Source of the DNA: Accumulibacter sp.
GTDB taxonomy: Bacteria; Pseudomonadota; Gammaproteobacteria; Burkholderiales; Rhodocyclaceae
Reading direction: 5' to 3'
NCBI GenBank assembly: GCA_031264825.1
Contig: JAISDL010000098.1
Coordinates: 1 to 22,202 of the forward strand
Length of the DNA stretch: 22,202 nt
The stretch's first letter is position 1, and the number at the start of each line of letters is the position of its first letter. Below the pieces are notes generated by a model that saw nothing but the letters and a program-made list of their open reading frames with translations, did no database searches and was not told where the DNA came from. This document shows positions 7,630-15,004 of the stretch, piece after piece. A program made the translations under genes and the position numbers.

Positions 7630-7644
7630 GGAATCCTTCCATTC

Positions 7645-8556
7645 ATGGAACTCTTTTTGCAACAATGCGTCAATGCGCTGCAATGGGGGAGCTTTTACGC
7701 GCTCATCGCCCTGGGCTATACGCTCGTCTATGGCGTCCTGCGGCTGATCAATTTTGCCCACGGCGACATTTTCATGGTCGGCGCGTACATCGCCTTTTTC
7801 GTTTCGACGGCGCTTCTGGCGCCCGGCCTCGGCCTCTCGCGCGAATGGACGCTCGCGCTGACGATTCCGCTGACGATGATCCTCACGTCCTTGGTCGGCG
7901 TCACGCTCGAAAGGATCGCCTACCGCCCGCTGATGCGCAAGGGCGCGCACCGGCTTTACGTCGTCGTCACCGCGCTGATGTGCGGACTCGTGCTGGAAAA
8001 CGGGAATCTGGCGCTCCTGGGCGCAAGCCGCAAAACGCTGCCTCAGCTTCTCGAAAAGAACGTCTATGACTTCGGCGGGATCGCCGTGACCAACCTGAAG
8101 CTCTGGGTCATCTTCGCGGCGGCGCTCGTCTTCCTCGTCCTGCATTTCGTCGTGACGAAGACGCGTATCGGAATGGCGATGCGCGCCGTTTCCTGGGACA
8201 AATTCGCTTTGCCGCTGATGGGGATTCCGCTCGACAGCGTGATCGTTTTCACTTTCACGCTGGGTTCCGGGGTCGCGGGGCTGGGCGGGATGCTCTTTGC
8301 CATGTCTTACCCGGTGCTCGAACCGTATATGGGCGCGATGACGGGCTGGAAGGCTTTCATCGCCGCGGTCGTCGGCGGGATCGGCGACATTCGCGGCGCC
8401 TTTGTCGGGGGGTTTCTGCTCGCCTTCGTCGAAATCATGGTCGCGGCCTTCCTGCCGTCGACCTTCCGCGACCTTTTCGCCTTTTCGATCCTGCTGCTCA
8501 TCCTCTGGCGGCGCCCCACCGGGATTTTCGGAAAACCGCAGACGACGAAAATCTGA
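7645..8556 (+). CDS. livH: Branched-chain amino-acid-type ABC importer, permease LivH
   Basis: This 303-residue inner-membrane permease is one of two that form the translocation channel. The N-terminus runs LQWGSFYALIALGYTLVYGVLRLINFAHGDIFMVGAYIAFF, the signature opening of LivH proteins. About eight hydrophobic segments follow, with the conserved GGMGD-type loop seen here as VVGGIGDIRGAFVGGFLLAFVE near the C-terminus. Length fits the usual 290-310. A GGGGGAA stretch upstream of the ATG may serve for ribosome binding. It lies 13 bp before livM. Its expression may be set apart from livK by the intervening hairpins. Confidence 0.92.
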   Translation: MELFLQQCVNALQWGSFYALIALGYTLVYGVLRLINFAHGDIFMVGAYIAFFVSTALLAPGLGLSREWTLALTIPLTMILTSLVGVTLERIAYRPLMRKGAHRLYVVVTALMCGLVLENGNLALLGASRKTLPQLLEKNVYDFGGIAVTNLKLWVIFAAALVFLVLHFVVTKTRIGMAMRAVSWDKFALPLMGIPLDSVIVFTFTLGSGVAGLGGMLFAMSYPVLEPYMGAMTGWKAFIAAVVGGIGDIRGAFVGGFLLAFVEIMVAAFLPSTFRDLFAFSILLLILWRRPTGIFGKPQTTKI

Positions 8557-8569
8557 CAGGAAACTTTTC

Positions 8570-9646
8570 ATGCAGCGCTACGCTCTCAACATCCTCTTTC
8601 CGGTCGCCGCCGTCGTCCTCGTCGTGCTCGCGCAAGTCGGCTGGCTCGACAGATACGTCCTCACGGTCGTCACCTTCATCGGGATCAACTGCATTTTCGC
8701 CGTCAGCCTGAACGTCGTAAACGGTTATATGGGCGAGTTTTCCTGCGGTCACGGCGGCTTCATGTGCGTCGGCGCCTACGCGGGGTCCCTGCTTTCCGTC
8801 GCTTTCTTCACCGACAGCCGCCTCTTCGGCGCGTCGCTTTTCCCGCCGGAATCCGCGCCCTTCCTCTTTCCGCTCGTCCTCGTCGGCGCGTCGCTCGCCG
8901 CGGCGCTCTTCGGCTTGATCGTCGCGCTGCCGTCGTTCAACACGCGCGACGACTATCTGGCGATCATCACGATCGCCGCAAACTACATCATCATTTCCGT
9001 CGTCGAGAACATCGACGCGATCGGCGGCCCGCGCGGCTTCTCCGGGATGAAAAGGGCCGTCAATGCGATGTCGGACGTGGCGGAACTGCCGTGGATGCTC
9101 ATCTGGACGATCGTCGGCCTTTTCGTCTGCGTCGCGACGATCCGCAGGCTGATGACAAGCACGTACGGGAAGGGGATCTCGGCGGTCAGCCAGAACGAAG
9201 TCGCCGCAGAGATGATGGGAATAAACACCAACCGCGTCAAGATCATGGCGTTCATGGTCTCGTCGGGCCTCGCGGGGCTTTCGGGCGCCCTTTACGCCCA
9301 CGTGTACGGCTACGTGAACGCGCAGTCTTTCAACATACTCAGGTCGACCGAGGGCCTCGTCATGGTCTACCTCGGCGGGATGGGTTCGACTTCGGGCGTC
9401 CTGATGGCGGCCGTCGCTTTCACCCTGCTCGTCGAACTCCTGCGCTTCGTCATTCCCTGGCTCAACGACCTCCTTCACGCCGCGAGCCTCCTGCCCGCGA
9501 GCTACGAGCTGAGCCAGATATGGAAATGGGTTTTCATCCCGCTCCTTTTGATCCTGCTCATGCAGTTCCGTCCCGAGGGTCTCCTGGGGAACCGGGAGCT
9601 GACGCAGGTTTTTCCGCGCCTGAAGCGCTGGATCACCTTCAGGTAG
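8570..9646 (+). CDS. livM: Branched-chain amino-acid-type ABC importer, permease LivM
   Basis: This 358-residue permease is the partner of LivH. The start is the ATG at 8570 (MQRYALNILFPVAAVV), with an AGGAA ribosome site just after the livH stop. The longer in-frame reading upstream is inside livH and is not used. Family features are INCIFAVSLNVVNGYMGEFSCGHGGFMCVGAYAG, the cytoplasmic loop around RLMTSTYGKGISAVSQNEVAAEMMGINTNRVK that contacts the ATPases, and SSGLAGLSGALYAH. The expected GxxSxGH motif appears as GEFSCGHGGF. Roughly ten hydrophobic segments can be picked out. It is followed by livG after 7 bp, so the operon is tight. Confidence 0.92.
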   Translation: MQRYALNILFPVAAVVLVVLAQVGWLDRYVLTVVTFIGINCIFAVSLNVVNGYMGEFSCGHGGFMCVGAYAGSLLSVAFFTDSRLFGASLFPPESAPFLFPLVLVGASLAAALFGLIVALPSFNTRDDYLAIITIAANYIIISVVENIDAIGGPRGFSGMKRAVNAMSDVAELPWMLIWTIVGLFVCVATIRRLMTSTYGKGISAVSQNEVAAEMMGINTNRVKIMAFMVSSGLAGLSGALYAHVYGYVNAQSFNILRSTEGLVMVYLGGMGSTSGVLMAAVAFTLLVELLRFVIPWLNDLLHAASLLPASYELSQIWKWVFIPLLLILLMQFRPEGLLGNRELTQVFPRLKRWITFR

Positions 9647-9653
9647 GCGCATC

Positions 9654-10424
9654 GTGACGCCCCTTCTCGAAATCGACGACCTGACGCAGCGCTTCGGCGG
9701 ACTCCAGGCGCTTTCGAACTTCTCCTTCTTCATGGAAGACCGCGAGCTGGTCGGCCTGATCGGCCCCAACGGCGCCGGAAAGACGACCGTCTTCAACGTC
9801 GTTTCGGGTTTCTACGACCCGACGGAGGGCGACATCCGCTTCGGCGGAAAACGGATCAACGGGATGAAGCCGCACCAGGTCACGGCGCTCGGCATGGCGC
9901 GCACCTTCCAGAACATCCGCCTCTGGAACGACATGAGCGTGCTCGACAACATCCGTCTGGCGCGCTACGCGTGGCTCGGCTACGGTTTCCTCGGCGCCAC
10001 GCTGCGCACGAAGCGCTACCGGCAGGCGGAAAAAGCGATCGAAAAGAAGGCGCGCGAGGTGCTGGAAATCATGGATTTGACCGACGCCGCCGAAGAACTC
10101 CCGAAGAATTTGCCCTACGGCCTGCAACGCAGGATCGAACTTGCGCGCGCGCTCGCGGGAAACCCCCGACTGCTCCTGCTCGACGAACCGGCGGCGGGCC
10201 TGAATTCCGCCGACGTCGAGGGGCTGATCCGCCAGATTCGCTGGGTTTACGACGAATTCAAGATATCGATCTGGATGATCGAGCACCAGATGAAGGTCGT
10301 GATGTCGCTGTGCCAGCGGCTCACGGTCGTCGATTTTGGCCGCGTCATCGCCGAGGGCACGCCGGAAGAAATCCGGAACAATCCGGCGGTCATCAAAGCC
10401 TATTTGGGGGACGATACGCTCTGA
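9654..10424 (+). CDS. livG: Branched-chain amino-acid-type ABC importer, ATPase LivG
   Basis: This 256-residue cytoplasmic ATPase powers LivHM. It starts at GTG, preceded by AGGTAGG. Walker A is GPNGAGKTT (residues 37-45) and Walker B LLLLDEPAAGLN (about 172-183). The H-loop histidine is in WMIEHQMKVVM. The signature motif is the LivG-type degenerate form, here YGLQRRIELARAL, instead of LSGGQ; most family members I recall have YGQQRR, so the L is a small departure. The C-terminal region GTPEEIRNNPAVIKAYLGDD is standard. Its stop overlaps the start of livF by one base (TGATG), which suggests coupled translation. Confidence 0.93.
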   Translation: MTPLLEIDDLTQRFGGLQALSNFSFFMEDRELVGLIGPNGAGKTTVFNVVSGFYDPTEGDIRFGGKRINGMKPHQVTALGMARTFQNIRLWNDMSVLDNIRLARYAWLGYGFLGATLRTKRYRQAEKAIEKKAREVLEIMDLTDAAEELPKNLPYGLQRRIELARALAGNPRLLLLDEPAAGLNSADVEGLIRQIRWVYDEFKISIWMIEHQMKVVMSLCQRLTVVDFGRVIAEGTPEEIRNNPAVIKAYLGDDTL

Positions 10425-11143
10425 TGTTGCGCGTGACCAATCTGAAGGCGGCGTACGGAAAAATCGAGGCGCTGCACGGCATCTCCTTCCACGTGGAAAA
10501 GGGAGAAATCGTCACGCTGATCGGCGCGAACGGCGCGGGAAAGTCGACGACGTTAAAAGCGCTCATGCGCCTGCCGCCGCCGGAATCCGCAGTCGTCACG
10601 GCGGGCGACATTGAATTCGACGGCGTCTCGATCCTCGGAGTGAGCGCGCACAACGTCGTTTCCGACCTCAAGATGACGCTCGTTCCCGAAGGCCGCCACA
10701 TTTTCGGCAACCTCACGGTCATGGAGAACCTCCAACTCGCCGCGTGGTCGCGCAAGGACAAAGGCGCCGCGAAGGATATCGACCGCATTTTCGACATCTT
10801 TCCGCGCCTGGCCGAGCGCGCGAAGCAACACAGCGACACGCTTTCCGGCGGCGAACAGCAGATGCTCGCCGTCGGGCGCGCACTGATGACGAAGTGCTCG
10901 GTACTCCTGCTCGACGAACCCTCGATGGGACTCGCGCCGCTGATCATGTACGACATGTTCCGCACGCTGAAAAAGCTCAACGCCGACGGACTGACGATCG
11001 TCGTCGTCGAGCAGAACGCGCGTCTGGCGCTAGAGGTCGCGGACAGGGCCTACGTCCTCGACACCGGAGAGATCATCGCCGAAGGCCCCGCCGGGGACTT
11101 GTTGCAAAAGCCCGAAATCCGCGCCGCCTACCTGGGCGCATGA
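10424..11143 (+). CDS. livF: Branched-chain amino-acid-type ABC importer, ATPase LivF
   Basis: This 239-residue protein is the second nucleotide-binding subunit, pairing with LivG. The start ATG at 10424 (MLRVTNLKAAYGKIEALHGISF) shares its A with the livG stop. Walker A is GANGAGKST (34-42), the signature is the full LSGGEQQMLAVGRAL, Walker B is VLLLDEPSMGLAPL, and the switch region is VVVEQNARLALEVADRAYVLDTG. It ends with KPEIRAAYLGA, typical for LivF. It closes the operon; no intrinsic terminator is obvious after it, only the inverted-repeat region that begins about 30 bp on. Confidence 0.93.
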   Translation: MLRVTNLKAAYGKIEALHGISFHVEKGEIVTLIGANGAGKSTTLKALMRLPPPESAVVTAGDIEFDGVSILGVSAHNVVSDLKMTLVPEGRHIFGNLTVMENLQLAAWSRKDKGAAKDIDRIFDIFPRLAERAKQHSDTLSGGEQQMLAVGRALMTKCSVLLLDEPSMGLAPLIMYDMFRTLKKLNADGLTIVVVEQNARLALEVADRAYVLDTGEIIAEGPAGDLLQKPEIRAAYLGA

Positions 11144-11174
11144 ATACCGGCGTACCGGCGTCCTATTGGCTTTT

Positions 11175-11278
11175 GATTCCTTTCCAGTTCATTCATACTT
11201 TGATGCCGAGCCGCTTCACAGTACTCGCGTCCCGCAAGGCGAAGTCGACGATGGAAGGGATGAACTGGAAATGGAATC
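11175..11278. repeat. Long imperfect inverted repeat, MITE- or REP-like
   Basis: The arm at 11175-11192 is matched by its reverse complement at 11260-11278, 18 bp paired with one extra T in the right arm. The shared core is TTTCCAGTTCAT / ATGAACTGGAAA. About 67 bases separate the arms, with AGTACT close to the centre. It lies between livF and the peptide-binding protein. No transposase is present. It could fold as a large hairpin in the transcript after livF. Confidence 0.55.
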
Positions 11279-11466
11279 ACGCGCGACGAATCCGGGAAAT
11301 TGGAGTACCATGGCGCGGAGTTTGCTTCAATTCGTCTGACCCCCTTTTCAAATTCGCCCGTGGGCGCCGTCGCCTTGCCGCGCTCGCGGCGTGGTTCCGC
11401 GTCGCTTGAGACTTGTAAACGGGACGGATACTCGGCTCGCAAAACTTTTGAAACCGGAGAAACGCC
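11279..11466. other. Gene-free leader region before the peptide-binding protein gene
   Basis: No convincing coding sequence is seen. The stretch TTCGTCTGACCCCCTTTT at 11331-11348 recalls TCTGACCCC motifs that I associate, from memory only, with REP-associated transposase loci. A weak promoter candidate is TTGAGA (11406-11411) with GATACT (11427-11432), 15 bp apart. GGAG at about 11456-11459 is the ribosome site of the next gene. Confidence 0.3.
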
Positions 11467-13005
11467 ATGACTCATTCCTTGCATTCGCTGAAAAGCTTTT
11501 TTTCGAAATGCGCGCTGCCCGCGGCGCTGATCGCGCTGTCGCTCAACGTCTACGCCGGAAAGAAGGACGACACGCTCGTCTATGCTTCGGACAGCGAAGT
11601 GGAGAACATCAGCCCTTACCACAATCATATGCGCGAGGGGGTCATCATCGCGCACCTCGCGTGGGACACGCTCGTGCACCGCGACCCACAAACCAACGAA
11701 TACAAACCCCAACTGGCGACCGGGTGGAAGTGGGAATCGCCTTCGGCGCTCGTGCTGAATCTCCGCCGGGGCGTCAAATTCCACAACGGCGACGCCTTCA
11801 CCGCCGATGACGTCGTTTTTACCTTCGACGTCGTCGGCCCGGGAAAGGAATCGATCCAGCAACAGAGCTTCATCTGGATCGACAAGACCGAGAAGATCGA
11901 CGATTACACCGTGCGGCTGCGCCTGAAAAAGCCCTTCCCCGCCGCGCTGGAATACCTTTCGGGGCCGATGCCGATCTACCCGGCGAAGTATTTCCAGAAA
12001 GTTTCCTTAAGCGGCTACAGCAAGGCGCCGGTGGGTACCGGCCCCTACAGGATCACGGCCATCACGCCCGCGCAGGGTGTCACGATGGAAAAGAACCCGG
12101 ACTACTTCAAGGAGAGTCCTCTCGGGCAGCCGCGCATCGGAAAACTCAAGTTCGTCGTCATTTCAGACCCGGAATCGCGCGTCGCACAACTGATGACGGG
12201 GCAGGTCGACTGGATATGGCGCGTCTCCGCCGACCAGGCCGCCGCGCTGAAGACGCTTCCGAACCTCACCGTCAAGAGCGGAGAGACGATGCGCGTCGGC
12301 TTCATCCAGATCAGCCCGAACGTTCCGGGCGCCGAAGGCACACCCTTCAAGGACTTGCGCGTGCGTCAGGCGGTCAACCACGCGATCAACCGCGCCGGAA
12401 TGGCGGAAAATCTCGTGCGCGGCGGCAGCCGCCCCGTCTGGTCGGCGTGTTACGACGGGCAGGTCGCCTGCGATACGCGCGACGTCGTCCGTTACGACTA
12501 CAACCCGGAAAAAGCGAAAAAGCTGCTCGCCGAAGCGGGTTACCCGAACGGTTTCGATACCGGCCTCTGGGCCTACCGCGAGCGCGACTACGCCGAAGCG
12601 ATCATCGGCGACCTCCGCAAGGTCGGAATCCGCGCGCGCCTGCATTTCGTCAAACTTCCGGTGATGGACGCCGACCAGCGTTCCGGCAAGGCACCGATGG
12701 GAATCCGCACCTGGGGGTCGCTCGGAATCAACGACGCGTCGGCCTTCACGGCGCCGTTCTTCGGCGGAAAGGGGAACGACCTCTGGCGCGACGCGGAAGT
12801 CGTCGCGACGCTGAACAAGGCCGACGAGACCGTCGACCCGAAACAGCGGAGCGAACTCTACGCGAAAGCGCTCGGCCGCATTTCGACGCAGGCGATGAGC
12901 GCGCCGCTCTTTACGTATTCGATAAACTACGCGTACAGCGCCGACCTCAACTTCGACGCCTGGCCCGACGAATTGCCGCGCTTTTACATGTCGTCGTGGA
13001 AGTAA
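11467..13005 (+). CDS. Peptide-type (family 5) ABC importer, substrate-binding protein
   Basis: This 512-residue exported binding protein is of the SBP family 5 type (DppA/OppA/NikA/GsiB group). A signal peptide ends near VYA-GK (about residue 31). Family features are ENISPYHNHMREGVIIAHLAWDTLVHRDPQ, the LATGWKWESPSALVLNLRRGVKFHNGDAFTADDVVFTF segment characteristic of the family, and the later KDLRVRQAVNHAINRAGM. The residues do not reveal whether the ligand is a dipeptide, oligopeptide, opine, nickel chelate or glutathione. The next three genes encode the matching permeases and ATPases. Its TAA stop (13003-13005) is followed at the very next base by a heptamer-repeat element that fills the whole gap to the first permease. 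Confidence 0.9.
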   Translation: MTHSLHSLKSFFSKCALPAALIALSLNVYAGKKDDTLVYASDSEVENISPYHNHMREGVIIAHLAWDTLVHRDPQTNEYKPQLATGWKWESPSALVLNLRRGVKFHNGDAFTADDVVFTFDVVGPGKESIQQQSFIWIDKTEKIDDYTVRLRLKKPFPAALEYLSGPMPIYPAKYFQKVSLSGYSKAPVGTGPYRITAITPAQGVTMEKNPDYFKESPLGQPRIGKLKFVVISDPESRVAQLMTGQVDWIWRVSADQAAALKTLPNLTVKSGETMRVGFIQISPNVPGAEGTPFKDLRVRQAVNHAINRAGMAENLVRGGSRPVWSACYDGQVACDTRDVVRYDYNPEKAKKLLAEAGYPNGFDTGLWAYRERDYAEAIIGDLRKVGIRARLHFVKLPVMDADQRSGKAPMGIRTWGSLGINDASAFTAPFFGGKGNDLWRDAEVVATLNKADETVDPKQRSELYAKALGRISTQAMSAPLFTYSINYAYSADLNFDAWPDELPRFYMSSWK

Positions 13006-13144
13006 CAGGAGTCAGGAAACAGGAGACGGGAAACAGGAGACGGGAAACAGATTATTTTCCGGCGCTTCGCGCCGCATATTTCTCTGTCTCCTGTCCTCTG
13101 TCTCCTGATTCCTGATTCCTGATTCCTGATTCCTGACCCCTGAC
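13006..13144. repeat. Heptamer-arm palindromic element, copy 1
   Basis: The left arm (13006-13050) is built from units such as CAGGAGT, CAGGAAA and CAGGAGAC. The right arm (13084-13144) carries the same units in reverse complement, including four consecutive GATTCCT-phase units. The arms can pair: their inner ends match at about 14 of 18 positions. Between them is a GC-rich stem CGGCGC-TTC-GCGCCG near 13060-13075. It exactly fills the gap between a stop codon and a point 3 bp before the next start codon. Confidence 0.8.
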
Positions 13145-13147
13145 ACT

Positions 13148-14068
13148 GTGCTGAACTTTCTTTTACAGCGCCTCTCGGTCGCCGTGGCCGTTCTTTTCAC
13201 GGTCGCGCTGATCGCTTTTTCGCTCCTGCATCTGTCGGGCGACCTCGCCGCCGCGATCGCGGGGCCCGAGGCGACCGTCGAGACGATCGAGCACGTCCGC
13301 CATCAATACGGACTCGACCGTCCGATGGCGACGCAGTTTTTCCAATGGCTCAGTTCGGCGGCGCGGCTCGATTTCGGTCGCTCGTTCTATTTCGAAAGCA
13401 GCGTGCGCGAACTCGTCTGGCAGCGGATGCCGATCACGCTTAATCTCGGCGTCGTTTCGCTCCTGCTTGCGCTCGTCGTCGCGATTCCGCTCGGCGTGCT
13501 CGCCGCCGTCTTCCGCGACGGAGTGATCGATCGGCTCTCGATGTTCATTTCGGTCATCGGTCAGGCGATGCCCAATTTCTGGTTCGCCCTCGTTCTGGTC
13601 CTCGTCTTCGCCGTCGAACTCAAATGGCTGCCGGTCGCGGGGAACGCAAGCTGGAAGAATTTCGTCCTGCCTTCGATCGCGCTCAGCTACCACGCGATGC
13701 CCGCGCTGATGCGCCTCACGCGCTCCGGGATGCTCGACGTTTTCAGCGCGGACTACATCCGCACCGCGCGCGCCAAGGGCCTCCCCGCCTTCACGGTCGT
13801 CGTCAAGCACGCGCTGCGCAACGCGATCATCCCGGTCGTCGCGCTCGCGGCGGTCGAACTCGGCTTCATGCTCGGCGGGTCGATCGTGATCGAAGCGATC
13901 TTCTCGCTCCAGGGACTCGGACAACTCGCCTGGGATTCGATCGCGCGCAACGATTTCCCGGTCGTCCAGGCGATCGTCCTCATCATCGCCGTCTTCTATC
14001 TCGCGCTCTCGCTTCTCGGCGACGTTTTGAGCGCGCTCCTCGACCCGCGTCTGAGAAAAAATGGATAG
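13148..14068 (+). CDS. Peptide-type ABC importer, permease (DppB-like)
   Basis: This 306-residue inner-membrane permease belongs to the DppB/OppB/GsiC family. The N-terminus MLNFLLQRLSVAVAVLFTVALIAFSLLHLSGD is the usual first membrane segment, which supports the GTG start at 13148 despite the absence of any Shine-Dalgarno. The bases before it are the end of the heptamer element. The cytoplasmic EAA-like loop that docks the ATPase is around DYIRTARAKGLPAFTVVVKHALRNAIIPVV. About six hydrophobic segments are present. It overlaps the next permease by 8 bp. Expression may depend on translation coming from the binding-protein gene, or be poor; the sequence does not say. Confidence 0.9.
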   Translation: MLNFLLQRLSVAVAVLFTVALIAFSLLHLSGDLAAAIAGPEATVETIEHVRHQYGLDRPMATQFFQWLSSAARLDFGRSFYFESSVRELVWQRMPITLNLGVVSLLLALVVAIPLGVLAAVFRDGVIDRLSMFISVIGQAMPNFWFALVLVLVFAVELKWLPVAGNASWKNFVLPSIALSYHAMPALMRLTRSGMLDVFSADYIRTARAKGLPAFTVVVKHALRNAIIPVVALAAVELGFMLGGSIVIEAIFSLQGLGQLAWDSIARNDFPVVQAIVLIIAVFYLALSLLGDVLSALLDPRLRKNG

Positions 14069-14984
14069 CGACGATCTGCCGATTCCTGAAATCCCTCCTT
14101 TTGAAAGCGAGCGGATTTTCGACCAGCCGCCCGCGTGGCGTCGCCTGATCGCGCGCGTACTGCGCCACCGGAGCATGATGATCGGCTTCACGATCCTCGC
14201 CCTCATCGTCCTTGCCGCGATCCTCGCGCCGGTGATCAGTCCGCACGACCCCTACGCGCAGGAACTCAGCCGGCGCCTGACCCCGCCGGTCTGGCACGAA
14301 AACGGCGGCTGGACCCACATTCTCGGCACCGACAAGCTCGGACAGGACTACTTGAGCCGCCTGTTTTTCGGCGCGCGCGTCTCGCTCGTCATCGGCCTCG
14401 TCTCGATCATGATTTCGGGGACGATCGGCGTCGCGCTCGGCGTCCTCGCGGGCTACCTCGGCGGCCGCGTCGACGCCGTGATCAATTATTTTTTGACCGT
14501 GCGCCTCTCGATGCCGGTGATCCTCGTCGCGCTCGCCAGCGCGTCGGTTCTGGGAGGGTCGGTCAAGGTCGTCATCCTGCTTCTGGGATTTCTTCTCTGG
14601 GATCGCTTTCTGATCGTCTCGCGCGCCGTGACGCGCCAGTTGCGCGAAGCGGAGTTCATCGCCGCCGCCCGTTCCTTGGGCGCGTCGCCGCTCTTCATCA
14701 TGCTGCGCGAGATTCTGCCGAATCTGCTCGGCCCGCTGATGGTCGTCGCCACGCTCGAAATCGCGCACGCGATCCTGCTCGAAGCGACGCTTTCCTTCTT
14801 GGGTCTCGGCGTTCAGCCGCCGATGCCTTCGTGGGGGCTGATGGTCGCCGAGGGCAAGGCGTACATGTTTTTCCAGCCCTGGATCATCCTGATTCCAGGC
14901 GTGATGCTCGTCCTTCTCGTCCTCGCCATCAATCTCGTCGGCGACGGGTTGCGCGACGTGACCGCGCTCGACGGGCGTAATTGA
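14061..14984 (+). CDS. Peptide-type ABC importer, permease (DppC-like)
   Basis: This 307-residue permease of the DppC/OppC/GsiD family partners the preceding one. The cytoplasmic N-terminal segment (about residues 1-30) leads to a first membrane helix around MMIGFTILALIVLAAILAPVISPHDPYAQ. The family motif HILGTDKLGQDYLSRLFFGARVSL follows. The EAA-like loop lies near AEFIAAARSLGASPLFIMLREILPNLLGPLMV, and the C-terminus VLLVLAINLVGDGLRDVTALDGRN is typical. It begins inside the end of the previous gene (8-bp overlap), which implies translational coupling, and its stop is 20 bp before the chosen start of the ATPase gene. Confidence 0.9.
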   Translation: MDSDDLPIPEIPPFESERIFDQPPAWRRLIARVLRHRSMMIGFTILALIVLAAILAPVISPHDPYAQELSRRLTPPVWHENGGWTHILGTDKLGQDYLSRLFFGARVSLVIGLVSIMISGTIGVALGVLAGYLGGRVDAVINYFLTVRLSMPVILVALASASVLGGSVKVVILLLGFLLWDRFLIVSRAVTRQLREAEFIAAARSLGASPLFIMLREILPNLLGPLMVVATLEIAHAILLEATLSFLGLGVQPPMPSWGLMVAEGKAYMFFQPWIILIPGVMLVLLVLAINLVGDGLRDVTALDGRN

Positions 14985-15004
14985 TCCCAAATGAAAGAGA
15001 CGCG

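Noticed and set aside
6127..8571. An 814-residue open frame on the minus strand across livK and livH
   Set aside because: It is antisense to two well-recognised genes, its translation is low-complexity Arg/Asp/Glu-rich, and it has no family features. Long antisense frames are common at this GC content.
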